Source of the DNA: Emmonsiellopsis sp. PD_33
Lineage: Eukaryota > Ascomycota > Eurotiomycetes > Onygenales > Ajellomycetaceae
Direction: 5' to 3'
NCBI GenBank assembly: GCA_032988165.1
Contig: JANTQF010000184.1
Location: 1-64,000, forward strand
Length of the DNA stretch: 64,000 nucleotides
Below the pieces are notes generated by a model that was not told the origin of the DNA, searched no databases, and saw only the letters and a program-made list of their open reading frames with translations. The translations under genes and the position numbers were made by a program. Below, one piece after another: positions 1 through 11,215 of the stretch; positions within the stretch are counted from its first letter, which is position 1, and each line of letters begins with the position of its first letter.

Positions 1-25
1 ACCCCAAATATCCTCTCATTTATAC

Positions 26-896
26 TTATTCACCAAATCGACAAGAGGCCCCCCTCCCCCCCAACACCCCCACCACGCCCCCCTTCAACCTCAACCTCCT
101 CTCAATAACCCCCCCCTCAACCCCCTGCACATCCCTCATCGCCAGAATCTGCTTTATCGTCATGACGTCGAGGAACTCGCGGCCGGCGTGGCTCTGGCGG
201 CCGATGGATTCGAGTTCGCGCGTGGCGGCGGATTCGAGCTGGGCGCGCGCGGAGAGGAGGAGGAGGGCGGGGTTGGTTGGGGGGGTTGTTGGGGGGGTGT
301 GGGTGTAGGAGGGGGAGGGGATGGAGGATGTGGATGTGGACGTGGGTGTGGGTGCGGATGTGTGTAGTGGTGGTGGTTGGTTGAATGTGCTGGAGTTCGA
401 GAGGGTTGGGGAGGGGGTGACGGGGCCGAGGGAGCGGAGGGAGGCGGCGAAGTGCGGGTCGCGGGCGTCTAGGTCGATTGCTGATTTCGGTGGGAAAGGA
501 AGGGATTTGTTAGTAATGTTGTTATTGGGACATATTATGGGTGGTAGGTAGGTAGTAGGTTGCGTTATAATCCATAGCTTGACGGGGTGAGGATCCCCCC
601 CCCCCCCCCACAAACCCGCTGCTGCGGGTGCAGGGGACGGGGGAGTTTGCTTTTCTCCATTTTATTCTTTATACAGAAATAATTTAAAAACAAAAAAATA
701 AAAACATACCCTCCGACCTCATCGCACTAGCCTTCTCCTTTGAATGGAACACTGGCCCCGGCTGTCTCGGTCTCTCCGCATTCTCCGCCGACTTGGGTGG
801 TGTTGTTCTGGTGGAAGGGGAGGGGCGCTGAGGGTATTGACGGCGGGCAGCGGCGCCCGCGGCTGACTTTATGGGTTTTGAAGAGGATGCGCCCAT
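26..896 (-). CDS. Small conserved-looking protein with N-terminal MGxxxSKP myristoylation-type motif (2 exons)
   Basis: My model joins 710..896 and 26..480 on the minus strand and gives 213 residues. Exon 1 starts MGASSSKP, a Gly-2/Ser-6 pattern expected of N-myristoylated proteins, so membrane attachment is an inference. The donor GTATGT at 709 and an acceptor CAG at 482 keep the frame (Glu, then Ala-Ile-Asp-Leu-Asp). Exon 2 has a Pro/Thr/Ser-rich linker. A C-terminal part follows with LSARAQLESAATRELE and FLDVMTIKQILAMRD, then a helix-turn-helix-like tail ending at TAA. Short proteins of this layout occur in Eurotiomycetes, but I cannot name a function. The C-rich and T-rich intron is unusually long for this window (229 nt). 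Alternative splicing cannot be excluded. Confidence 0.6.
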
Positions 897-1228
897 TGCG
901 ATTGTGTGGGGAGGTTTGTTGTTGAGGGTTTGCGGGAATAGGAGTTGGATTGCTGGTTGGATGAAGCTTTTGGATGTTGGGGAAAGGAAGCTTGTACGGC
1001 GGGGTGGTTGATCCAACTGCGCAGTTTGAGATGGGCCAACGTCACGACTTGGAAGGCATCAGAAAATAAGCATAATCTAAGTGGAAGGGTCTCTACTAGA
1101 TAAGTCGATGGCCATAATACATATGTTCATGAAAATGTTGAAAGAAAATTGCCCGCGAAGCCTATTCTATTTTAAAATCCACCCCGCCATAATCATGGAC
1201 ATTGACCAAAAAAACAACATAGCAACGT
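897..1228. other. Intergenic, upstream of the MGASSSKP gene
   Basis: This 332-bp gap lies between the 3' end of SWP1 and the start of the next minus-strand gene. I see no gene and no repeat in it. It must carry the SWP1 terminator and the promoter of the MGASSSKP gene. Confidence 0.6.
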
Positions 1229-2283
1229 TTAGCGCAGCCCTGCAAGGCGCCTTTCCTGCACTTCGCCCAGTGCGCGGCTTCCGCTGACAAAGGCTACGGC
1301 ACCTACTGCCGCTGCGGCTGGCAGCGTCTGGAAGAGGTTCCATGTCGTGTAATATAGGAAGAAGATACCTTCAAGACCGACGATGGATCCAACAAAGAGC
1401 AGATGCGACACGGGGGAAGACTTGAGCGCAATTGGTAGATGACCAACATTGACCCCCATAGCAAGCCACTGTATAAATGTTAGTGGAATTGGACAGCTTC
1501 GTTGGTTGCTGCGATGGACTTACCAAGCCTCCAAGAAGAGGAAGGGCGGCGAGGACGGCCCCTGCAAACAGGAGAGATATAACGATAGGAGGGCTCTTCG
1601 GATCGTCCTTGAAGATATGATGTATTTCCTTCAGCTTTCCATATCTCAAAACCTCAGATGAGGGAGAAGGTGCGCCAGGATCATGAGTAACGTCCAGCTG
1701 GAACAGGGGGCTGTCATAGCCCTTCGAAGTCCCAAACGAGCCGATCACAAGGCTGGCTTCGATAGGTTTCGAGGACTGGAGGAATTGGACAGGGAGGTCC
1801 TTTTGTGTCTGGGCGAACGAAGCAATGTCAATAACCTGCCATTATCATCCTCGTTAAGACCAGAGTCCACACTAACCAGTTCCACCTTGGCCTTTCCGCT
1901 CTCCTTCACGCTCAATGGGTATGATAGATCAAGTCCGGTATCCTGTTCCTTAAAAAGGAGGAAAGCTTGATGTGGTCTTTTCGCAGAGCGGTCTTCTTGG
2001 GTGGTCAATATAAGCTTGAGGGTATCCGAGGCGCCGAGCGAAAGCGCTTTGGAGAGTGGCTTCTTCTCCGACAATCTATATCCTCCGCATCATGTCAGCC
2101 AGCTGGCACGAGAACGCTGAAAGAACAGGAGAGGACGCACTTTTCTTTCAATCCGGCGCCAACGCCAGCTCCTTTCTGCTGAACCGAGACGGTGGCATCG
2201 TCGAATCCCCAGTTCGAAGCTGCCCAAGCGGAGGGGAGGGCGGAGACGGCCAGGGCGGCCTGGAGCAGTGTCCGGAGCTGCAT
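1229..2283 (-). CDS. SWP1: Ribophorin II / Swp1-type subunit of oligosaccharyltransferase (4 exons)
   Basis: The model joins 2141..2283, 1877..2075, 1524..1835 and 1229..1468, and gives 297 residues. The protein is a subunit of the ER oligosaccharyltransferase that N-glycosylates nascent proteins. Residues 1-21 form a signal peptide ending AWA. The luminal part follows, starting NWGFDDATVSVQ and including AKRPHQAFLL and YPLSVKESGK. Three hydrophobic segments close the protein, around IVISLLFAGAVLAALPLLGG, SHLLFVGSIVGLEGIFFLYY and the last 45 residues, which end VQERRLAGLR. Length, order and the C-terminal RRLAGLR match fungal Swp1/ribophorin II as I know it. All junctions are GT..AG and keep frame. 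The second intron is only 41 nt. The upstream gap is shared with the divergent gene at 3266. Confidence 0.9.
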
Positions 2284-3265
2284 TGATGCGAATGGGAGGA
2301 ACACCGCGGGAAATGGAGGATCTGATGGCACGGTTAACCAGCCCGCAGCGTCAACACTAGACCAGCTCAGCAGCAGGCAAACCGGTGCAATTCGAGGGTT
2401 GGGATGCGGATGTCTGTCTTCTTGTCTTCTTGTCTTCCTGTCGTCGTGTTGATTCAAGCCGCAAGCTGGCCACTCTCGATCGGGCCTAGCGCTGATCTTC
2501 CGCGCTAGGCCCAGACAGGCTAGCGGCCAGCACTAGCGCGGCCAGGGTCACGATGTCCCGAAGCCCTAATTGTTTTCTCTGAAAAGAGCATCATCGCATC
2601 TTTTCGAATTGAATTGCTGCTCGTCATTGTGCACTCTCCCCTTCGCCCGACGACTCCGTGCCTGCGTATGGTTCTGCACGGCTGCTGCTCACAATGATCT
2701 GCTAGCCGCTTTCTCTTCTCGAGCGTCTGTCTGAAATGGATTCCTCTGTAATCGGCCAGGAAAGACGACTGGGCTGCGGTCCTTGCCTCTCGATGTGTTA
2801 GGGCTGGTGCGGCACTGACAGTCCTTTGCACCGCTTCTACGCTCAACAAAGAGCTTGCGCCGGGTTCTGCTGCACTGCGAGTCTTGTATACTTGTACAGA
2901 CTCCTGTTTGCTGCTCTTGTGCTTAATCCCGCAGTCTATTAAATTGCGTTGAGTCTTCACGTCCGTAGCTCCCGTCCTCCAGACACCATGTTGGAGCTGC
3001 CACCAGCCCCGGCCAGCCAGTCCAACCCAACCAGTTTATTTTTATTTTGCCATGTATTCACTGTCTAAAGATACGCTGCAGCTCATACTGACACCTTGTC
3101 CCTTTGTTAGGCCGGTTTCGCAATCGATGGTGAATATGGGCGGAACAACTCTGGTATTCATTCACTGTCCTCCCTATTCAACACTCCAACCCACCCTGAC
3201 TTATGGCACAATAGCAGACATTCAACCACACCCAGCCACCGGTGGTGAAGCGACCAGAGGCAATA
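2284..3265. promoter_or_regulatory. Divergent intergenic region (SWP1 and the 1,067-residue gene)
   Basis: This roughly 980-bp stretch separates two divergently transcribed genes. A 146-codon open frame on the minus strand (2520..2960) has no ATG at its 5' end and no family resemblance. No TATA element stands out. I see no repeat. Confidence 0.5.
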
Positions 3266-6200
3266 ATGGTTGATGATGATACCGACTCAGCAAGCGGCGC
3301 ACGGTCGTCTCCCTCCGATTCGCACACTTCGCACACTTCTGTACAATCTGATTATGCCCCCCCAGCAAAACGTCAACGAATGAATAGCTATAACCTACGG
3401 GCATCCGGCACTTGGAAGGAAAGCGGCAGCGTAGAAAAATCTTCTAGGAGGAAATCGAAAGGTGTTGGAGCTTATGAACATCCAATTTCGTCGTCGCACG
3501 AAAGCACTAGGCGCACACATAATGGCGTCGCGGAGCAGAAAACCGATATTTTGCCATCCACTGACCCGAAGTTCGATCTCCTAAACTTGATGAACTATCC
3601 CTGGGACCATGATCCAGTTGCGATGGCTATCTGGATCGCTCAGAAAATCCACAGCTTCAGTGAATCGAAACAAAATTCGTCTGTGGTGGAGCATGATAGA
3701 GCTCAAAGTAATACGCCAACGAGACCCGCCATCCGCCGAAGCTTCGACAGACATAATAGAACATCGTTTCCTCGTAGGGGAGACAATGGTACTAGAAGCT
3801 TCAGTGAAACCCTTGGGCGTCTAGCTAATTCTGGAACGATTCCAGGTATGTCAGCAATCCCTGCTCATTCACGATGACGTTTGTCTAATATAATCATATC
3901 CGGTACAGAAGCAGCTGGTAAACGTAAAAAGGGCATTGGAGCAACAATGGATAGAAAGCAAGTGAATGGCGAACAAAGCCCATCGGTGGATTCTCTTTCT
4001 GCATACCCCTTTCACCACCTGATGGCGCTACAGGCAGAAAGGATCGCTCCTAAACTCGCGAAATTGCCACGCTTTAAGCCTGGATTCGGAGACAAATTGT
4101 TCAATAAAATGGCAAATGAACTTTGTGAGGATGGGGATGTTGTGGCCGCTGGGAAGCTGATTGCCAGTGTGCTTGGTGCTTTGTTATGTCCAGAAAGACA
4201 ATCAAAATGTCAAGCAGCCACCGATGCTTTAATTACAGTGTTGGATGAAGAGACCTCTCAGTCTCCCCGATTTACGAAGGCATTCACTATATTATCCAAC
4301 GATCCCAGTTTTGCTGAAGCCGCTCGCATTATCATTACACAAATCAACTCGAGTGAATTGCTGTTGGGTTTTGACGGTGAATTCAACACAAACGGTGGTT
4401 TGTCAAGCTGCCACAGCCCCAACACTCCCCGTTCACCTCACCATGTCGATGAACAACTCTGTGTTGTTACCAGGGCTTTGGAGAATCATCTCAAAGACCC
4501 TCTCTCTCATCCGTCTCCTCCCTCTTACTTCTCGCCAACACCTTCTCCTTCTACCGAGTTCCAAGCAGAACATAGTCGTACAAACATTGCATCCTTATTT
4601 ACCGACACGCAAGACACCGCAATGGACAACTCTACCTCTACCTCTACTGCACCTCGCCACTCAAGCCGCGTTAGAAAGCCCACCGCCCGTGCCCTGGAGG
4701 CCGATCTCAGTGCGTTGGGCCGCGGCAGACGGAGGGCCAGGTCAAAGGCCGCAGCAGCACAAGATACTCCAGCTATGACTTCCCAAGAGCCAATCGCTGG
4801 AAATTCCGGAATGGAGGGCACTCAGGCCGGTTTAGAGACCATCATTGAAGCTCCCAGCACAGACATCGCACCGCCAATCGCACCTGCACTGACCGGAGGG
4901 CGCCAGAGAACCCAAACTGGGATCACTGCCTCATCCGGTGTTGACAGATACATGGGCCCGCCTCCGCCTGCGCTTGCGCCTGGACGTGATCGAGTTCCAA
5001 GAAGACTCAGGCGCTTGCCCAGTCCTAGTGCCAGACCAGCCCCTCCTCCTCTCTCATTAGAGGAAGATAAAATGGTCGAAGAGTTCTTGGGCGTGGCATT
5101 TGCTGCTGCGGAGGACGATTTCAAACCTGACGTGGAGATCGACATGCACCGGGCCCGGCGCGATTGGTACGCAGAGCAGCTCGCCAGATCCATCAAAGAA
5201 GCTTCTCAGAAGACAGCGGCAGTTAGTGCTGCAAAAGAAGCGGAAACAGCGCCCACGAATGAGGGCACGGCTGCTGGTGAGACCGCTCCGGAAGCCGATG
5301 TTACTGCTGCAGATTCTGCAGCTCCAGCAAGTTCCACCACGACAGAAAATGCTGCCGCGCCCCCAGCTTTAGCTGCTCTCGTTGATGCCGCCTCTGCCGC
5401 AGCGGCAGAAATCGGCTCGCCAGACGTGGCTACACCGACACCTTCCTCCTCTCAGGTCAGTGAGGCAGCAGTTTCAAGAGACGCCAATCGAGAGTCAACA
5501 GCGGAGAGGCTAGTATCTGAAACAGACACCGAAATAACTGCGCCTGTTGATGTCAACGATACTGCCAAAGAAAATCTACTTGATCCCTCTGACCTATCTC
5601 ACTCTTACCTGCCCCGCCCATGGACCGATAGCGACGGATGGGTCCACACCGGACGCGGCAACCAACATAACGAGGAGATCGTTGAAGTTCCCGCCAACTA
5701 CGTCTGGGTGAGGCCAAACGATACTTTCCACGACGCTCGCATACCTGTTTCTCCTCCTCAGCTCAAGTCCATCGACCAGGTTGAGCGCGATGATGCCTTT
5801 GGCTACCCTCCTGCGGGAAGACAGCCAAACCTTCCCCAGGAAATGGAGGGTCCGTTCGTTCCAGAGGATGTTGAGGCGGAAACCGAAAAGGCCAAAGTTT
5901 TCCACGCTGCGCGTGACCGGGGCATCAAATTCGATAGGTCCATGCCCCTTGAGGATATCCGGTTCGCAATCGAAAAGTTCGACGAGGTTGTTTCGGAGGG
6001 AGCGGCCGAAGAGAGCGGCGAGACCAGTGACGCGAAAGATCCGGCCCTGTCCAAGGGCAAATTCCCGGCTAGCTCATCGAAAGGCCCTGGCAAGAGGGCA
6101 AGGGCGTCCAAGAAACGCACAGCCGGGGAAGCGTTGGAGGACGCTGCCGTGAAGAACGAAACCGATACTACAACCTCCTCCAAGCCCATCGGGGAGAAGA

Positions 6201-6532
6201 AACGTCGTAAGAATACCGATGCGCCAACTGCAGAGACTGGCTCAGCCGCTACACAGACTATGGTCGTTGACGCCCCTCCCGCTGCCGCTCCTTCTCGTGG
6301 CCCTGGTCGCCCATCAAGACGCGCTGCGGCCACTGCTGCTGCAAGCCGCCTGGCGAGAGATCCTCCAAAACCGCGTCGCAAACGTCAAGCTCCCGCGTCG
6401 TCGACCAACCCAGCAGAAGGCATAATCGCAGATCCACCTGTCCACAATAATCCAACACAGACTGCTGCTGGCGATGACGGTGGGGCAGCCATGTCAGGCC
6501 AGGCCGAACAAAACGCGGCGGGCAAAGAGTGA
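3266..6532 (+). CDS. Large disordered, AT-hook-like nuclear-type protein of unknown function (2 exons)
   Basis: The model joins 3266..3845 and 3909..6532, with donor GTATGT and acceptor TACAG in phase 1, and gives 1,067 residues. The first in-frame ATG is at 3266; the frame is open a little upstream but only with a GTG. Residues 1-90 carry a Lys/Arg patch (PAKRQR). Two semi-ordered blocks follow: NLMNYPWDHDPVAMAIWIAQK, and the block with FGDKLFNKMANELCEDGD. Next come SSRVRKPTARALE and a basic RRRARSKAA stretch. A long Ala/Thr/Ser-rich disordered part precedes a globular-looking block, with DSDGWVHTGRGNQHNEE and YVWVRPNDTFHDARIP. The tail is basic and holds RGPGRPSRR, an AT-hook-like core. I recognise no catalytic family. 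A chromatin or DNA-binding role is inference from the basic motifs. Confidence 0.8.
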
Positions 6533-7690
6533 TCTAAAATAGAGGATCTGGGCTCTTCATTTCATCTCATAGCGAGATGATCGATCAACACAAGAACGAC
6601 TACAACAACAACCACGCTTTCCATACACCAAACTCTCGATTTCCAAAACTGTACGATAACACCCAATATGATAGACGCGAAAACGCGCAACGCGCAAAAA
6701 CCAACAACGCACAGCACGATTGGAGTCACGGATCACTTTTATCTTTTCTATTTCAGTTACCATTCATCATTCTTTTTTCACAAAAGCCACACATAGAAAC
6801 GATCAAAAACCCCACGAATTTTCTTACCTCTCTCAAATCCGACAACGGGTTTTTTTCCCAAAGCCTAGCCTAGCCAGCGTCTAATCTCGCGTTGATCGCA
6901 GGATTGCGTTTGCTTTTTGGCTTTGGCTGGTTTTTTAGCTATCCACCGACACGATACAACACAAACACAGCATTAGACGGAGTGGAAATGGATACAAAAA
7001 AGAATATGCGTCAGGCGGAGGAGTTTTGCATTTTGTACCGGACTGGACTGGACCGGAGCTGGATTGGGTTGGCAATGTTTTGAATGGCGCTGTACATTTT
7101 ATTTTACCTTGCAATCAGGATCAACAAAGTACTGATAGTGTTTGGTGCCGGTTTACTTTTTTTTTACTTTTTTTTTTTTTCTGTACATGCACTGTCTGTT
7201 CAGTGGTTTGTTTTATTATTCTTTTTCTAAAACTTCATTTCGAGATGGCATTGCGGATGGATGGATGGACTGTTGCGTACCGCAGTTGTACTTTTATTGC
7301 AGAAATTGGTTTTTATTATGAGAGAGAAGGTCGCAGGGGAAAAGGGAAGAGAAGAAAAAATTAGCCATGGTTAGTTAGCCCAACATGTACAATATCTTAT
7401 TGCAATGTTATTTATCACTTCTTATCCTTTTTTTTTTTGGGCTCTATGTTTCATATCGACTCAACGCAATAACTAGTTAGACAAGGGGGAAATTTCTTTA
7501 AGGTCAAAGCTTTCAATGGATATTCTACAAGATCGTTTCAAAAATCCATCAACATCAGGATCAATCAATCCCAAACGAAACATCATATTTCCCCCGCCCC
7601 GTCTTCTCCGTAGTACCACTGATACCAGCACCACCACCAACCACTCTAACTCTTCTTGCTGCCAGAAAGGGTAACGAACCCTTTCCAACC
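6533..7690. other. Gene-free stretch, T-rich 3' region
   Basis: No coding segment is supported here. It holds several homopolymer T runs (about 7158-7180 and 7430-7438) and CA/CAA-rich low complexity. It lies at the 3' ends of the + gene ending at 6532 and the doubtful minus-strand gene at 7691, so it is most simply two convergent 3' UTRs plus spacer. Confidence 0.5.
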
Positions 7691-8580
7691 CTATCCTTCA
7701 GCCTGATCATTGTGCACAATCATGCGGGTCCGTGTTATAACACCGTCCAACGACTCTACGTCGAAGTATTGATCTTCCGCCATATCGCCAGGGGAATGTA
7801 TGATATCAAAAGCTTCGCATGAAGAAGTGCCTGGGCGGGACATGGTTCCATATACAGACCAGCCATAGAGGTGGGGAGCGCTGCTGTGAGGCCCCATTGG
7901 CGCTTGTGCAAAGCATGGAAAAATTCGCATAAATGGTAGATTTTCGCTGTTGATTTTCTGGACTTCCTGTGTCATGGAGAGCTGGTCCTTGTTGCAGTCA
8001 AGCATAGGGCTAGAAAATGGGTGCACCCATTCCCATCAATAGAACGAGGCATCATAGGGCGAAGTTAGAGGGAATGTTATCGGTCTTCTTCTGGGACGGC
8101 GGAAAAGTTAAGGGCGTGCGGTTGGTCCATAGGTCCGTAAATAATGGTATTTTGAGGCTGTTGCTATTGCCAGCCGGCCATGTTGACGTTCGCTGTAGAT
8201 AGAGCGCGATACGAAACCAGAGGACGGCAATACAAATCATGATAAAGCCCTGCACGGCAGGACTCCGTAAGAAGAAAGTCTCCCATAGCCTTCCACGGTT
8301 GCGGTCGTCCAGGAAGAGGTGTTCATTCGTGCTTCCTTATTGCGGCCATCTACAGCAACTGGGTATGAATACCTTGCTTGGAGAGAGGCGCGCGCAGGAT
8401 GCCACATTGCAAAGCTGCTCCACCATTTCAGCGAAACAATTGTGGACAACCACAAGCGCCAGGGGCAAGCAAGTATGCAGATTTGAATGGTTTCTGCACC
8501 AAGGAGGAGGCTGGTTATATACATACAGCCTGAGGCCCAGTTCTAGATTGCCAGCTCAGTCAGGGGTGTTTGGCTGAACA
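7691..8580 (-). pseudogene. Possible broken or multi-exon gene of unknown family
   Basis: The minus strand has three consecutive gene-like fragments in different frames. One is a hydrophobic start at about 8524 (LLLGAETIQICILACPW). The second is a middle piece near 8050-8255, with a membrane-like stretch and TWPAGNSNSLKIPLF in one frame and YGPMDQPHALNFSA in another. The third is a 3' piece at 7691-8010 (MRIFPCFAQAPMGPHSSAPH, FDVESLDGVITRTRM). I could not join them with convincing GT..AG introns in one frame. Either a multi-intron gene whose splice sites I have missed or a decayed gene would explain this. No family is recognised. Confidence 0.3.
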
Positions 8581-8983
8581 ACAAGACCATCATGAATCCT
8601 ACCTCTCCTTAACGCAGATTCCCCCTTTTCGGGAAGATTGAGTCCAATTAAGCGGCAACGCGACAGGGATGCGCCCCTTGTTCGCGTCTTCTGCACGCGT
8701 AGAGTCCGGTCTCTGTAGCGCGTACATTTGACCGGGAAGAAGGGCTCTCCGCCTATCAAGTTCTTGAATTGGCACCCAGCAACGGGCTTTAACACTGACT
8801 CAGGCACAAGATCTGCCTGTTAGCCCAGTTGTCACCAGGGATAACTTTTTGGCGCGAGGTTGAATTGTTTCGCGGAAAAGATGACGCCTGCGGCCGGCCA
8901 CTGCAATAACCGTTCTTGTCCGTCTTTCAGCATAACAATCCAACAACCCAGAGCCAGACACACTCACCGGTAATAACTTAGCC

Positions 8984-10256
8984 ATGTCGAGCAGTCCGGA
9001 TGTTGTCGCGAAGAAGCGCGGGCGGCCGAAGAAAGTTGTGGTTGGAGGAGAGGAAACCGCGGGCAAAAAAGTGGCCAGAAGAGCCGCATCGACGTCGAAA
9101 ACAACATCCAAGAAATCCACCACTGCACCGCCATCCTCAACCACCCAGCTCCCGCGCAAACCCGCTGCAAAATCCCATTCAGCCCCACTGGCCGATATAG
9201 AACTTCCCGCTGCGACCTCAATTGGCGAAAAACCCACATCCAAAAAGAGCACCAGCCCGACTCCGCAGAAAAAGACCAACGCCCCTCCTACTCCCGCGCC
9301 CTCAGCTTCAACCCCGCCCTCCACCCCGTCGAAGCCTCTTGATAATAAAAAAAACAGGAAGCCCGCCGAAGCCCGAGCAGCGCCCGCGCTGTCCGCATCC
9401 AAATCCTCAACCAAACAACCCAGTGAGCCCACGCAATCAGCTCCACCTTCTGAGAGAGCGGAACAGCCTGCAGAAGCGAAGAACGGAAAGAAACAATCGG
9501 GGTCTGGAAATACAGCTCATATTGAGGGACAGGGACCTGCGGATTCAAAATCTAGTGGTAGCAAGGGTCCAACTGGAGCAGAAAAGGCCTCGGAAACACC
9601 CGCAAACCCCGGCACGGCTGCCGTGCAAGAGTCCAAAATCCTCAGCGCATTGGGCGCAAACAAATCAGCAACCTTCACAGAGACGATTGCACAGCAGTCT
9701 ACGTTCCGTTCTGAATCTGCAGAAATGGCAGGCCCGGCAAAGAAGACCCCGCAAAGGCCAGGCGCTACCCCTCCTCGCGACCCAAGATCGAAATTCCCAG
9801 AACCACCGCGGCCCATCCAGCCTTCAAAACCTGCTCAGCCAGCACAAGATATCAGAAAGACAAAGCAATATAAAAGCCTTGCAAGAAGGTGAATATCCCA
9901 CCCTCTATAATTACACAGCGTCCACGGGGTATTCAACCCAGCTAACTATCCACCTTGGTTTAGATGGACATCTTTAATGGTCGCTCTACCAATTCTTATC
10001 TACACCAGCTATTCCCTTTATCAACGAGGTAAGATATGCCATCCCATAGACACCCCTATCCATTGATATCTGGAACATTATGCCTCTTTCTAACCCCTTC
10101 CGACCAAATAAATAAATAGTATACGGTGACAAATCCCCACGCAGTCTACCAGGGACAAACGGCTTCCCTGCTCCGGCCCGCTCTAGAGAACCCAGTAACG
10201 ATTCCCAATCTCCAACTTCCCCATCGCCATCGGCATCGACGACACAAGAGAAATAA
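8984..10256 (+). CDS. AT-hook protein with a C-terminal single membrane segment (3 exons)
   Basis: The model joins 8984..9888, 9964..10028 and 10120..10256, and gives 368 residues. The start ATG lies in the context GCCATGTCG. Residues 8-17 read AKKRGRPKKV, a canonical AT-hook. Residues 20-290 are Lys/Pro/Ser/Thr/Ala-rich and look disordered. The small second exon encodes WTSLMVALPILIYTSYSLYQR, a clear hydrophobic segment preceded by KQYKSLARR, followed by a polar Ser/Pro-rich tail. All three junctions keep frame. The AT-hook plus membrane-segment combination suggests tethering of chromatin at the nuclear envelope or, alternatively, an organelle membrane protein whose basic N-terminus only mimics an AT-hook. 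Neither is proven. The gene converges on the phytase gene. Confidence 0.8.
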
Positions 10257-11215
10257 ATACGCCTAATGTGTCAAGTGCACCAAAATTTCCATTAATCAAA
10301 CCCTTTTTTGTTACCAAATTTATCACTTGGATCGACAGGCTTTATTTGCCAGCCTCTTTTTCAGGTCTACTGGGTAGCCAACTTGCTGCACTACTTACGT
10401 CTACATTGTATCACTCTCTACTTATTCACGATGTATGTATTATATGTATTTTATATATGCCAAAAAAGAACCGCTAATCTACGACGGGTGGGCGCACCAG
10501 AAGATGGTGGCCATGTGTGGTGTTATGTTTGAACTATATCCCATCTACATGTATGTACTCTATTGTATAGAATGATCCAAGAAAACAAAACATTTACATA
10601 TCTTTCGACGATTTTTATGTCCTTTTCCACTTCATCTGTTTATAACCAAGGATAGGAATGTGCTGGGGAAACCAGGGGGGAAGAGGATACAAAACAACTA
10701 TACAGGCAAGGAAAAGAAAAGACATCCATAACTTACAGCATCACAATGTGTCTATTTACAATATGTGAAACAACCTCTCTCATCCAGTGTAAATCATGAG
10801 GCGCATGGAAATAATCCTACAGCAAAATAGGATGAAAATGATGAGCTGACCTGCCTGAGGTGCACGTTACATAGAGTAAAGGGAAAGGAAAGAAAAACAT
10901 TGCACCCTTTAAAAGAAAGACGATATATAAAATCGGATACGAAAAGGGGAGGGAACGCAGTAATAATAAAAAAACAAAAAACAAAACAGAGAAAAGCTTG
11001 CTATCGTAAACAGTCATCAGATGGTATATAATAAAGGGGGTCAAAAAAATAATCTCCGCGATGAAAAATGACCAACGAGAATATCCTTCCCCTCTCTCAG
11101 CCCTCCCAGAAACGTCTCTATTGTATTCTAAAATCCCTCTCCTTAATCTCAGCTCATCCAAACCATCCCATCCCATCATAAAGAAAGAAAGAAAAAGAAA
11201 AAGAAAAAGAACAGA
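10257..11215. other. Convergent intergenic spacer
   Basis: This roughly 960-bp stretch lies between the 3' ends of the AT-hook gene (+) and the phytase gene (-). It is AT-rich with an A/G-rich (AAAG)n-like tract near 11180-11213. No gene is supported. Confidence 0.5.

Noticed and set aside
2520..2960. 146-codon open frame on the minus strand between two divergent genes
   Set aside because: It lacks an ATG at its start, has no recognisable domain, and lies in a divergent promoter region.
5803..6381. 192-codon minus-strand open frame
   Set aside because: It is antisense to the coding sequence of the 1,067-residue protein and reflects its GC-rich codon use.
8556..8807. 84-codon minus-strand frame rich in Arg
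   Set aside because: It starts at GTG, not ATG, resembles no family I can name, and no splice partner was found.
8800..9432. 210-codon minus-strand open frame
   Set aside because: It is antisense to exon 1 of the AT-hook gene.
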